Shown piece after piece: positions 56,346-64,000 of a stretch of 64,000 nucleotides of DNA. Made by a program: the position numbers and the translations under genes. Position 1 is the stretch's first letter. The number at the start of each line of letters is the position of its first letter. The DNA comes from Thermoplasmata archaeon (GTDB lineage: Archaea; Thermoplasmatota; Thermoplasmata; Lutacidiplasmatales; UBA184): positions 419,202-483,201 of the forward strand of contig JAKASQ010000001.1 in the NCBI GenBank assembly GCA_021828195.1, read 5' to 3'. The notes below the pieces were generated by a model. The model saw only the letters and a list, made by a program, of their open reading frames with translations. It had not been told where the DNA came from and did no database searches.

Positions 56346-56830
56346 GCCCCGAGGAACTGGCGTTCCTCGCCCTCGCCTTGATCGCGATTGTCACGGGCAC
56401 CCTCGCCCTGCTCGTGCGCGAATTGATCCACACGATCGTCTGGATCGGGGTGTTCTTCGTCGATCTCGCCGCGCTCTACTTCCTCCTCCTCGCCCCGTTC
56501 CTGGGGGTCCTCCAGCTCGGCGTGTACGCCGGCGCGGTGACGATCCTGCTCCTGTTCGGTATCATGGTCACGCGCAAACGGATCTTCTCCCGGGAAGCCG
56601 CGACCGGGATCACGGCGGTTCCGGTGGCTCTCGCCGTCGTCGCGTTCATCTTCCTGCTAGTCGCCTTACCCGAGTTCCCCCAAGGTGAGCTCACGGTCCG
56701 TTCCTTCGATCCGTCCCTCCTCTCCCAGAACCTCTTCGGCCCCGGGGGGCCGTGGCTCCTCCTTCTTGGTCTCGTGATGCTCAGCGCGCTGATCGGAGCG
56801 ATCTACCTCGTGCGGGAAGGCCGCGAATAG
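56342..56830 (+). CDS. nuoJ: NADH-quinone oxidoreductase/Fpo-like subunit J
   Basis: Multi-TM; FFVDLAALYFLLLAPFLGVLQLGVYAGAVTILLLFGIMVT; GTG start overlapping nuoI stop. Confidence 0.9.
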   Translation: MSPEELAFLALALIAIVTGTLALLVRELIHTIVWIGVFFVDLAALYFLLLAPFLGVLQLGVYAGAVTILLLFGIMVTRKRIFSREAATGITAVPVALAVVAFIFLLVALPEFPQGELTVRSFDPSLLSQNLFGPGGPWLLLLGLVMLSALIGAIYLVREGRE

Positions 56831-57160
56831 ATGACGACGCTCGCGATCACCGGGTTCCTCGCGCTCTCCTTCGCGCTCTTCGCGATCGCAATCTTCGGGA
56901 TCCTCACGCGTCGGAACTTCATCCTGCTCCTGGTCTCCTTGGAGATCGGGATGAACGCTGCGATCCTGAACTTCGTCTACTTCGCCGCGCTGGCGCCCGT
57001 GAACGCGGGATCGACGAACGGGCTACCCGGTCAGTCGATTGCGGTCGTGCTGATCGGCTTCGCCGCGACGGAGATTGCGGTGGGACTCGCGATCGTGCTC
57101 GCGCTCAACCGTTCGAAGGGATCGATCAACGTCGCCGACTCGACCACCCTGAGGAACTGA
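56831..57160 (+). CDS. nuoK: NADH-quinone oxidoreductase/Fpo-like subunit K
   Basis: GILTRRNFILLLVSLEIGMNAAILNFVYFA..FAATEIAVGLAIVLALNRSKGSINVADSTTLRN. Confidence 0.93.
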   Translation: MTTLAITGFLALSFALFAIAIFGILTRRNFILLLVSLEIGMNAAILNFVYFAALAPVNAGSTNGLPGQSIAVVLIGFAATEIAVGLAIVLALNRSKGSINVADSTTLRN

Positions 57161-57172
57161 GGAGAAGTCTCG

Positions 57173-59170
57173 ATGGACCTGTCGATCCTGTTCGGCTGGG
57201 TGTTCCTCGTCCCGCTCCTTCCGGCACTCGCCTTCGTGATCATCGGGGTCTTGGGCGAGCGCCTCGGACGGTTCGAGCACGGAGGCTGGATCGCGGTCCT
57301 CCTCTCCGGAGCGGCGATGGTGCTCGGGGTCCTCATCGCGATCGGAGAGATGCTGAACCCGAACACGTACACCGACGTCAGCTACACCTGGTTCCACGTA
57401 GGTGCTTCCGGACCGTTCGCCAATGGGGTCTCCTTCGTCGTGGGGACGCTCGTCGATCCGATCTCGGCGTTGATGCTCATCGTCGTCACGGTCGTCGGAT
57501 TCCTCGTGATGCTGTACTCCGTGGGGTACATGCACCACGACGAGGGTCTCCCTCGGTACTACGCGTTGCTCTCGCTGTTCCTGACGGCGATGCTCGGCGT
57601 GGTCCTCTCCGACAACCTGCTCGAGTTCTTCCTGTTCTGGGAGCTTGTCGGCGTCTGCTCGTACTTCCTCATCGGGTTCTACTGGCGCAAGCCGAGCGCC
57701 TCGAGCGCGGCGAAGGAGGCGTTTCTGGTCACGCGGATCGGCGACGTGATGTTCCTCCTCGGGATTTTCATCTACTTCTCGGTCTACGCGATGACCGGCC
57801 CGAACGGTGGCTGGGCCGCGAACGGTTTCCTGTTCGTTCACGGGAGTGCGTCGTTCATCCCGATCGGCGCCCCGGGGAACAGCACGCTGCTCACCGTCGC
57901 CGGTCTCATGCTGCTGGGCGGAGCCGCCGGCAAGAGCGCCCAGTTCCCGCTCGATGTGTGGCTGCCGGACGCGATGGAGGGCCCCACGACCGTCTCGGCG
58001 CTCATCCACGCCGCGACGATGGTCGCTGCCGGTGTCTACCTGCTGGTCGTGGGAAGCATCTTCCTTGGGGGGTACACCTCGATCGTCCTGTTCGCGATCG
58101 TGGCGGTCGGGGGGTTCACCACCTTCTACGCGGCCACGATGGCCGTCGTCAATACCGACATCAAACGGGTGATCGCGTACTCAACGATCAGTCAGCTTGG
58201 CTACATGGTCCTCGCCGTCGGAGCTGGCTTCGCCATGGTCGGCCTGTATCAATTGTTCACGCACGCCTTCTTCAAGGCGCTCCTGTTCCTCGCCGCGGGC
58301 GCTATCATTCACACGATCGTCACGCAGGACCTGTTCCGGATGGGCGGTCTTGCGAAGAAGATGCGCTACACGTCGATCGCGTTCTTGATCGGTGCGCTGG
58401 CCCTCTCGGGAATCCCGCCGTTCGCCGGGTTCTGGAGCAAGGACGACGTCCTCGCGTCGGTGTATAGCCAACTCGGAGCGCACCCCGAGTACTGGCCGTT
58501 CTTCATCCTGGCCTTCGTAACGGTCTTCCTGACGGCCTACTACATCTTCCGGGTCTACTTCCTCGCCTTCTCCGGCCAACGCACCCGCGATGCCAGCCTG
58601 CCCGAGGCGCACGAGGTCCCGTGGGTGATGCTCGTTCCGATGATGGTCCTTGCCGGGTTCGCGGTCGTTGCCGGACTCTTCGCCTTTGTTCCGAGCTTCG
58701 CGGCCCTGTTCACGGGGGTCCCGGGCCTGGCCACCAACGTGCCCCCGGCGTACGGGCCGACCGACCTCCTCCTCTCGGCGATCTCGGTGACGCTGGCCGG
58801 CGCCGGGATCCTCCTCGCGTGGGGTCTCTGGGGCAACGGCCGCGTCTACGAGCTCCGGGCGAGCTCGCCCGTCCACTCGATCCGTAACCTCCTCCTCGCC
58901 CGGTACCACGTCAAGGCGGCCTACGATTGGGTCGGGATGGTCGGCATGTACACGGTCGCCCGGGCCGCCGACTTCTTCGACCGGTTCGTCATCGACGGCG
59001 CGGTGAAGGGATTCGAACGCTCGTTCCGCTCGATGAGCGACGGGATGCGTCGGATCCAGACCGGGCTCGTATCCGATTACGCCACGTATGTCGTCGCCGG
59101 GGTCATCGCGGTATTCGTCCTCCTGCTGTTCGTCGCGCCGTACCTCGCGTCGTTGTTCGGGGGTGGCTAG
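57173..59170 (+). CDS. nuoL: NADH-quinone oxidoreductase/Fpo-like subunit L
   Basis: YSVGYMHHDEGLPRYYALLSLF, FWELVGVCSYFLIGFYWRKPSASSAAKEAFLVTRIGDVMFLLG, KSAQFPLDVWLPDAMEGPTTVSALIHAATMVAAGVYLL. Confidence 0.97.
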   Translation: MDLSILFGWVFLVPLLPALAFVIIGVLGERLGRFEHGGWIAVLLSGAAMVLGVLIAIGEMLNPNTYTDVSYTWFHVGASGPFANGVSFVVGTLVDPISALMLIVVTVVGFLVMLYSVGYMHHDEGLPRYYALLSLFLTAMLGVVLSDNLLEFFLFWELVGVCSYFLIGFYWRKPSASSAAKEAFLVTRIGDVMFLLGIFIYFSVYAMTGPNGGWAANGFLFVHGSASFIPIGAPGNSTLLTVAGLMLLGGAAGKSAQFPLDVWLPDAMEGPTTVSALIHAATMVAAGVYLLVVGSIFLGGYTSIVLFAIVAVGGFTTFYAATMAVVNTDIKRVIAYSTISQLGYMVLAVGAGFAMVGLYQLFTHAFFKALLFLAAGAIIHTIVTQDLFRMGGLAKKMRYTSIAFLIGALALSGIPPFAGFWSKDDVLASVYSQLGAHPEYWPFFILAFVTVFLTAYYIFRVYFLAFSGQRTRDASLPEAHEVPWVMLVPMMVLAGFAVVAGLFAFVPSFAALFTGVPGLATNVPPAYGPTDLLLSAISVTLAGAGILLAWGLWGNGRVYELRASSPVHSIRNLLLARYHVKAAYDWVGMVGMYTVARAADFFDRFVIDGAVKGFERSFRSMSDGMRRIQTGLVSDYATYVVAGVIAVFVLLLFVAPYLASLFGGG

Positions 59171-60655
59171 ATGGATCTCTCGACCCTCCCGATCATACCG
59201 ATCACGCTCGGCACGCTGGCGGCCGGCACGGTGCTCACCTTCGCGAGCGGTCGATGGGCCCGCTGGGTAGCGCTCGCGACCTCGGTCGTCTTCCTCTTCG
59301 AGATCGGCCTGATGTTCCTCGGCTACACGAGCTGGCCGGGCCGCTCGAGCTCGTTGGTCCCGCAGTTCGGGGAGTACCAATCGTATTCGTGGATCAGTCT
59401 GTCCTGGTTGCAGATCAACTTCACGGTGGGGATCGACGGGATCTCGCTGATCCTGGTCCTGCTGACGGGGTTCCTCCAGATCGCGACGGTCGTGTACACC
59501 TGGAACGAGACGAAGCGCCCCGCGGCCTGGTTCGGCCTCGTGCTGATGACGTGCCTCGGGAGCTTCGGGGTCTTTGTCTCGCTCGACGTCCTCCTGTTCT
59601 TCCTGTTCTGGGAAGCCGTGCTCATCCCGATGTTCTTCATCATCGGGTACTGGGGTGGCCCCAACCGCCGGTACGCCGCGCTCAAGTTCTTCGTGTACAC
59701 CCACGTGGCATCGATCGTCATGCTCATCGGTCTGCTGGCCCTCGTCTTTTACTCCGGGGCCAGCTCGTTCGACTTCTCCTCGATCTCTGCGGCGGCCCAG
59801 GGTCTCACGGGAATCGTTCCGGTGGTGCTCTTCCTCTCGCTGTTCTTCGGTTTCGGCGTCAAGTTCCCGATCGTACCGTTCCACACCTGGTTGCCCGACG
59901 CGCATGTCGAGGCCCCCACGGGGGGTTCGGTCCTGCTCGCGGGGCTGTTGCTCAAGCTCGGAGGCTACGGGCTGATCCGGTGGGCGGTGATCATCCTACC
60001 GAGCACGCTGACCCGGGTCGATCCGATCCTGTTCTTCGTGGCGTTCCTGTCGATCGTCTGGGGAGCCGTGCTCTCGCTCTCCCAGCGCGATCTCAAGCGG
60101 ATGATCGCGTACTCCTCGATCAACCACATGGGGATCGTCCTCCTCGCGATCTCCCTGAACTCTGCGCTCGGGCTCACGGCCGCGGTGCTGCTCATGTTCG
60201 CGCACGGCGTCGTCAGCGCACTCCTGTTCATGGGAGCCGGGACGTTCCACCACACCTACGGAACGCGCGACATCCCGAGCGTCGGAGGCATCAACTCGCG
60301 CACGCCGATCCTCGCCTCGCTGATCATGATCGGGAGCTTAGCGTCGCTGGGGTTGCCCGCACTGATCAGCTTCCCCGCCGAGTTCGCGGCCCTGCTCGCC
60401 ACGTGGGACGGGCTCACGTACCTCGTGCTGATCCCGCTGATCGCGCTCGTCGTGACCGCGGCGTTCTACATCTGGATGATGCAGCGCGTGCTGTTCGGTC
60501 CGCCGAAAGGGATCCCGAACGACGCGCACGATGTGCCCCCGGCCGAAGGGCTCGGGATGGGCATGCTCGCGGCGCTCACCGTCCTCTTCGGGGTGCTGCC
60601 GTTCCTGCTCGTGAACGTGATCACGATGTCGCCGATCACGGGGTGGCACGGATGA
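59171..60655 (+). CDS. nuoM: NADH-quinone oxidoreductase/Fpo-like subunit M
   Basis: FFLFWEAVLIPMFFIIGYWGG, GVKFPIVPFHTWLPDAHVEAPTGGSVLLAGLLLKLGGYGLIR, DLKRMIAYSSINHMG. Confidence 0.97.
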   Translation: MDLSTLPIIPITLGTLAAGTVLTFASGRWARWVALATSVVFLFEIGLMFLGYTSWPGRSSSLVPQFGEYQSYSWISLSWLQINFTVGIDGISLILVLLTGFLQIATVVYTWNETKRPAAWFGLVLMTCLGSFGVFVSLDVLLFFLFWEAVLIPMFFIIGYWGGPNRRYAALKFFVYTHVASIVMLIGLLALVFYSGASSFDFSSISAAAQGLTGIVPVVLFLSLFFGFGVKFPIVPFHTWLPDAHVEAPTGGSVLLAGLLLKLGGYGLIRWAVIILPSTLTRVDPILFFVAFLSIVWGAVLSLSQRDLKRMIAYSSINHMGIVLLAISLNSALGLTAAVLLMFAHGVVSALLFMGAGTFHHTYGTRDIPSVGGINSRTPILASLIMIGSLASLGLPALISFPAEFAALLATWDGLTYLVLIPLIALVVTAAFYIWMMQRVLFGPPKGIPNDAHDVPPAEGLGMGMLAALTVLFGVLPFLLVNVITMSPITGWHG

Positions 60656-60668
60656 GCGGAGGCGATCG

Positions 60669-62261
60669 ATGACCTTCGCCGATTTCGCGCTGCCGTTCCT
60701 CCCGGAGATCCTCGTCCTGGTGGGCGTTCTCCTCGTGCTCCTCCTCGATGTCTTCGGCGTCAAGCGGATCGAGGTGTTCGGATCGATCACGGTCGGGGCG
60801 ACCCTCCTTGCGCTCCTGTTCGTGGTCGCGGACCTGGGGTTCCTCCCGTTCGCCGCGCTCTCCACGGTGCCGGCGAGCCGGATCGACATTCCCCTCGCCG
60901 TCGTGGGAACGCCGTTGTACTCGTTCACGAGCCTCGGGTTCGTCTTTCAGGCGATCTTCCTCTCGGCGACCCTCCTCGTGAGCCTCGCCTCGATGAGCCG
61001 ATCGAGCTACGAGAAGGGCGCTGGGGTCTTCTACGCGCTCGTCGGGATGGCCACGCTCGGAATGCTCCTCGTGGGCATCGCCTCCGACCTGATCTTCCTG
61101 CTCCTCGCGATCGAGGTGACGGCGATCTCGACGTACCTCCTCGTCGGGTACACGCGCCGCGACCCCCGCTCCCTCGAGGCCGCGATGAAGTTCTACGTCA
61201 TCGGCGCGCTCTCGACCGTGATCAGCTTCTTCGGAGCGTCACTGCTCTTCGGCGCGTATGGATCGACGAACCTGTACTACCTCCGGAGCGTCGGCGGCGC
61301 CGTCGGATACCCCACGCTGATCCTCCTCGGATACGGTCTCCTGATCGCCGGGCTCGCGTTCAAGGTCACGCTGGTTCCCTTCCACGCCTGGGCCGTCGAC
61401 GTGTACGACGGCGCTCCATCGGACGTCTCGGCGTTCCTCGCGGGCGGCACGAAGAAGATCGGATTGTTCGCGTTCTTCCTGGTCTTCTTGGGACCCGTGC
61501 TCTTCTTCACGACCACGGGCACCAGCAATCCGTTCAACGCGGGAGTGTTGAACACGGGGCCGATCTTCCAGATCGTGCTGGGGGTGCTCGCCGTCGTGAC
61601 GATGACCGTGGGCAACGTGCTCGCGCTCATGCAGAAGGAGATGAAGCGGATGCTCGCCTACTCCTCGATCAGCCAGGTCGGATACATGATGATCGGCATC
61701 GTGATCGCCACCTCGCCGGCGATCGCCGGGGCCACGCTGCAGATCTTCTCGCACACGTTCATGAAGACCGGAGCCTTCCTCGTCGTCGCCGCGGTCGCGA
61801 GCCTCGGGATCGGCCCGCTCATCTCCGACTGGAAGGGACTCGGGCAGCGCCGGCCGTGGCTGAGCATCGCCTTCGCGCTGATCCTCCTGAGCCTCGCGGG
61901 CGTTCCGCTCACGGTCGGCTTCGTATCGAAGTTCGTGCTGTTCAGCTCGGCGGTCCAGGCGCAGGGCTACTTCATCTGGCTCGCGGTCGCCGGTCTGCTC
62001 AACAGCGCGATCTCCGTGTTCTACTACGGGCGAGTGCTGAAGGTGATGTTCTTCGACGCGCCGGATCCCGAGCCGGAAGCCACGGTGGCGGGACCGAGCC
62101 CCCCGGTGTCCGAGCGCCTGTCCATGGGCGGTCTCGGGTACGCCCGCGCGAGCACGATCGCGCTCATCGCCGTCGTCATCGTCACCTTTGGCATCTTCCC
62201 CCAGGTGATCCTGGGACCGATCCAGAGCGCGGCGCAGCACTTCCTCATCGCCGGACCGTGA
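60669..62261 (+). CDS. nuoN: NADH-quinone oxidoreductase/Fpo-like subunit N
   Basis: AFKVTLVPFHAWAVDVYDGAPSDVSAFLAGGTKKIG, MKRMLAYSSISQVGYMMIG. Confidence 0.96.
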   Translation: MTFADFALPFLPEILVLVGVLLVLLLDVFGVKRIEVFGSITVGATLLALLFVVADLGFLPFAALSTVPASRIDIPLAVVGTPLYSFTSLGFVFQAIFLSATLLVSLASMSRSSYEKGAGVFYALVGMATLGMLLVGIASDLIFLLLAIEVTAISTYLLVGYTRRDPRSLEAAMKFYVIGALSTVISFFGASLLFGAYGSTNLYYLRSVGGAVGYPTLILLGYGLLIAGLAFKVTLVPFHAWAVDVYDGAPSDVSAFLAGGTKKIGLFAFFLVFLGPVLFFTTTGTSNPFNAGVLNTGPIFQIVLGVLAVVTMTVGNVLALMQKEMKRMLAYSSISQVGYMMIGIVIATSPAIAGATLQIFSHTFMKTGAFLVVAAVASLGIGPLISDWKGLGQRRPWLSIAFALILLSLAGVPLTVGFVSKFVLFSSAVQAQGYFIWLAVAGLLNSAISVFYYGRVLKVMFFDAPDPEPEATVAGPSPPVSERLSMGGLGYARASTIALIAVVIVTFGIFPQVILGPIQSAAQHFLIAGP

Positions 62262-62266
62262 GCCCC

Positions 62267-63367
62267 ATGGAGGAATTCGACGTGGTGGTCGTCGGCGCCG
62301 GGCCCGCCGGTTCCGTCGCGGCCCGCGCCGCGGCTGAATCGGGCGCGCGGACCTTACTGCTCGATCGGCGCGCCGAGCTCGGAGAGCCGGTCCAATGCGG
62401 TGAGTTCCTACCGACCCCGGCCGAGCTCGCCGACATCTTCCACTCCCCGGAGCTGATCGAAGCGGCTTTCCAGATTCCCCCGGAGACGATCCTGCGGGAG
62501 ACCCACTGGATGGCGTGCGTCTCTCCTTCGGGCCGCCGGTTCCGCTTCCCACTCTCGGGCTACATGGTCTCCCGACGGGCGTTCGACAAGGCCCTGGCCG
62601 GCGCGGCGGAGGGCGTCGGGGCCGAGCTGCGCTACCCCGTTGGGGTCGCGCGCGTGAGCGGCGAGCGGGTCGAGATGGTGAACGGTACGACCGTGCGCGC
62701 GAAGGTCATCATCGGGGCCGACGGCCCGACCTCGACCGTCGCCCGATCGCTGGGCTTCGCTCCCGCCCGGGAGATGTTCCGCATGATCACCGCGACCGTC
62801 GACGGGGTCGGCAGCGATGAGATCGATCTGTACTTCGGACGCTCAGCTCCCGGGGGATACGCCTGGTGGTTCCCGCGCTCGGCGGACGTGAACGTCGGCC
62901 TCGGTGTCACGGAGCTGCCGCCCGGCGCATCGCTCAGCTCGCTGCTCGATCACTTCCTCGAACGAGAGGGACTCGGCGTAGCTCGCGACCGGACCCGCTG
63001 GTGGGTCCCCATCGGGCCCCCGCCCGACACGCTCGTGTTCGGACGAGCCCTGTTCTGTGGGGATGCCGCGAACCTCGTGATGGCCACGAACGGAGGAGGG
63101 ATCCCGACGGCGATGCTCAGCGGCTGGCTCGCGGGCCGTGCGGCGGCGCAGCACGCGCGGGAAGGCGCGCCGCTCTCCGGGTACGATCTCGCCTGGCGCG
63201 CGGTCCTCGCCCCTCCCCTCGCCCGAGGCCACCGGATCAAGGAAACGACCGACCGGATCGTCCGTTCGGACCTCGCCCTGACGCTGGGAATGAGATATAT
63301 CGGAGCGTCGGGGTTGGATGCCGTGATGCGCCTGAGGTGGCCGCGCCGCCTCGGGAGGGCTTCGTGA
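62267..63367 (+). CDS. Geranylgeranyl reductase family FAD-dependent oxidoreductase
   Basis: FDVVVVGAGPAGSVAARAAAESGARTLLLDRRAELGEPVQCGEFLP, GADGPTSTVARSLG, YAWWFPRSADVNVGLGV, FCGDAANLVMATNGGGIPTAMLSG. Confidence 0.93.
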   Translation: MEEFDVVVVGAGPAGSVAARAAAESGARTLLLDRRAELGEPVQCGEFLPTPAELADIFHSPELIEAAFQIPPETILRETHWMACVSPSGRRFRFPLSGYMVSRRAFDKALAGAAEGVGAELRYPVGVARVSGERVEMVNGTTVRAKVIIGADGPTSTVARSLGFAPAREMFRMITATVDGVGSDEIDLYFGRSAPGGYAWWFPRSADVNVGLGVTELPPGASLSSLLDHFLEREGLGVARDRTRWWVPIGPPPDTLVFGRALFCGDAANLVMATNGGGIPTAMLSGWLAGRAAAQHAREGAPLSGYDLAWRAVLAPPLARGHRIKETTDRIVRSDLALTLGMRYIGASGLDAVMRLRWPRRLGRAS

Positions 63368-64000
63368 CGAGCAGTCATCCGCTTCCGGACGCAGGCATCG
63401 ATTCCTCGGCCCTCGAGGCGGTCGTCCGACAAACGATCGGGGCGGAGGCCCTCGCAGAGCTCTCCGCGCTCCTCCCGGTGCTCGTTCGCGACCTCGCGGA
63501 CGTCGATTGGCGGGTCGAGCAGGCGCTGGGTTCGCAATACTCCCAACTGAGCGAGGCGGCGCGTTACGCGTGCTCCACCGGCGGCAAGCGGGTGCGTCCG
63601 CTCCTCATGGCGACGATGGCGCGCGCCCTCGGCGCCACCACCACCCAGCCCCTCTTGTCGCTCGCGGCCGCGTTCCAACTCATTCACACGGCCAGTCTCG
63701 TGCACGACGACGTCATCGATCACGCCGATCTGCGCCGAGGCAGACCGTCCATGCCCCGTGCCTATGGGACGGCTCTCGCGATCGTGACCGGCGATTACCT
63801 GTTCGTTCGCGCGTTCGAGCTGGCCGCCGATTACCCAAAGTCGATCATCATCCGGTGCGGGGAGGCCTGCGCGGAACTGGTCGAGGGCGAGGTGCTCCAG
63901 GAGAACACCCTGTTCGACCTCGCCTCGGGCCGGGAACATTACTTGCGCGTGGTCGAGCGGAAGACCGCGTCGATCGTGGCGGCGGCCCTCTCCTCGGTCG
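63364..64000 (+). CDS. Polyprenyl (geranylgeranyl) diphosphate synthase, truncated by the window end
   Basis: Manual translation from GTG 63364 overlapping the preceding stop: STGGKRVRPLLMATMA, IHTASLVHDDVIDHADLRRGRPSMPRAYGTALAIVTGDYLF; absent from ORF track because it is open-ended. Confidence 0.93.
   Translation, partial: MTSSHPLPDAGIDSSALEAVVRQTIGAEALAELSALLPVLVRDLADVDWRVEQALGSQYSQLSEAARYACSTGGKRVRPLLMATMARALGATTTQPLLSLAAAFQLIHTASLVHDDVIDHADLRRGRPSMPRAYGTALAIVTGDYLFVRAFELAADYPKSIIIRCGEACAELVEGEVLQENTLFDLASGREHYLRVVERKTASIVAAALSSV

Noticed and set aside
58181-59905. 574-aa and 328-aa (57023-58009) minus-strand ORFs opposite nuoK/nuoL/nuoM
   Set aside because: Highly charged E/D/R/H-rich translations, mirror images of membrane-protein codons; the nuo genes on the plus strand are unambiguous.
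62950-63939. 329-aa minus-strand ORF at the right edge
   Set aside because: Antisense to the geranylgeranyl reductase and polyprenyl synthase, which have clear motifs.
1-64000. CRISPR arrays, rRNA, tRNA, prophage, restriction or toxin-antitoxin operons
   Set aside because: No regularly spaced repeats seen; scattered GGTTCGA T-loop-like strings (e.g. near 4470 and 11703) lack matching acceptor, D and anticodon arms; no phage structural, integrase or R-M signature proteins recognised. A tRNAscan/Infernal run would be decisive.

Overview
High-GC (hand counts near 70% in typical lines) chromosomal segment of an archaeon. The gene content (Kae1, PriS, FEN1, archaeosine TGT with PUA domain, Trm5, archaeal apgM, RIO1/KH pair, geranylgeranyl reductases, class III signal-peptide pilin) suggests Thermoplasmata or a relative; this is inference. 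Mostly housekeeping: Cu+ P-type ATPase with YHS proteins, UDG family 5, tgtA, kae1, a BlaR1/BlaI-like pair, CBS/CGL/CysS and SAHH (transsulfuration and SAM recycling), fused HCDH-ECH, an apgM-trm5-ppsA operon, PriS, RIO1/KH, NfeD/stomatin, a complete 11-subunit Nuo/Fpo-like complex (ABCDHIJKLMN, no EFG), and a geranylgeranyl reductase plus polyprenyl synthase running off the right edge. Features most worth follow-up: (1) a tandem ribbon-helix-helix protein followed by a highly divergent, C-terminally truncated FtsZ/tubulin-like protein and a 57-aa membrane peptide (34.66-36.40 kb); (2) a TnpB-only IS605/IS1341-type element wedged between fen1 and ftcD that appears to supply the stop codon of one and the start codon of the other, plus a second, tnpB-deleted copy at 8.76-9.11 kb that keeps both ends and the right-end hairpin; (3) a NuoI-like subunit with four instead of two 4Fe-4S motifs; (4) a bactofilin-like protein built of VGG repeats; (5) small genes absent from the ORF track. 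No CRISPR array, rRNA or tRNA could be supported.
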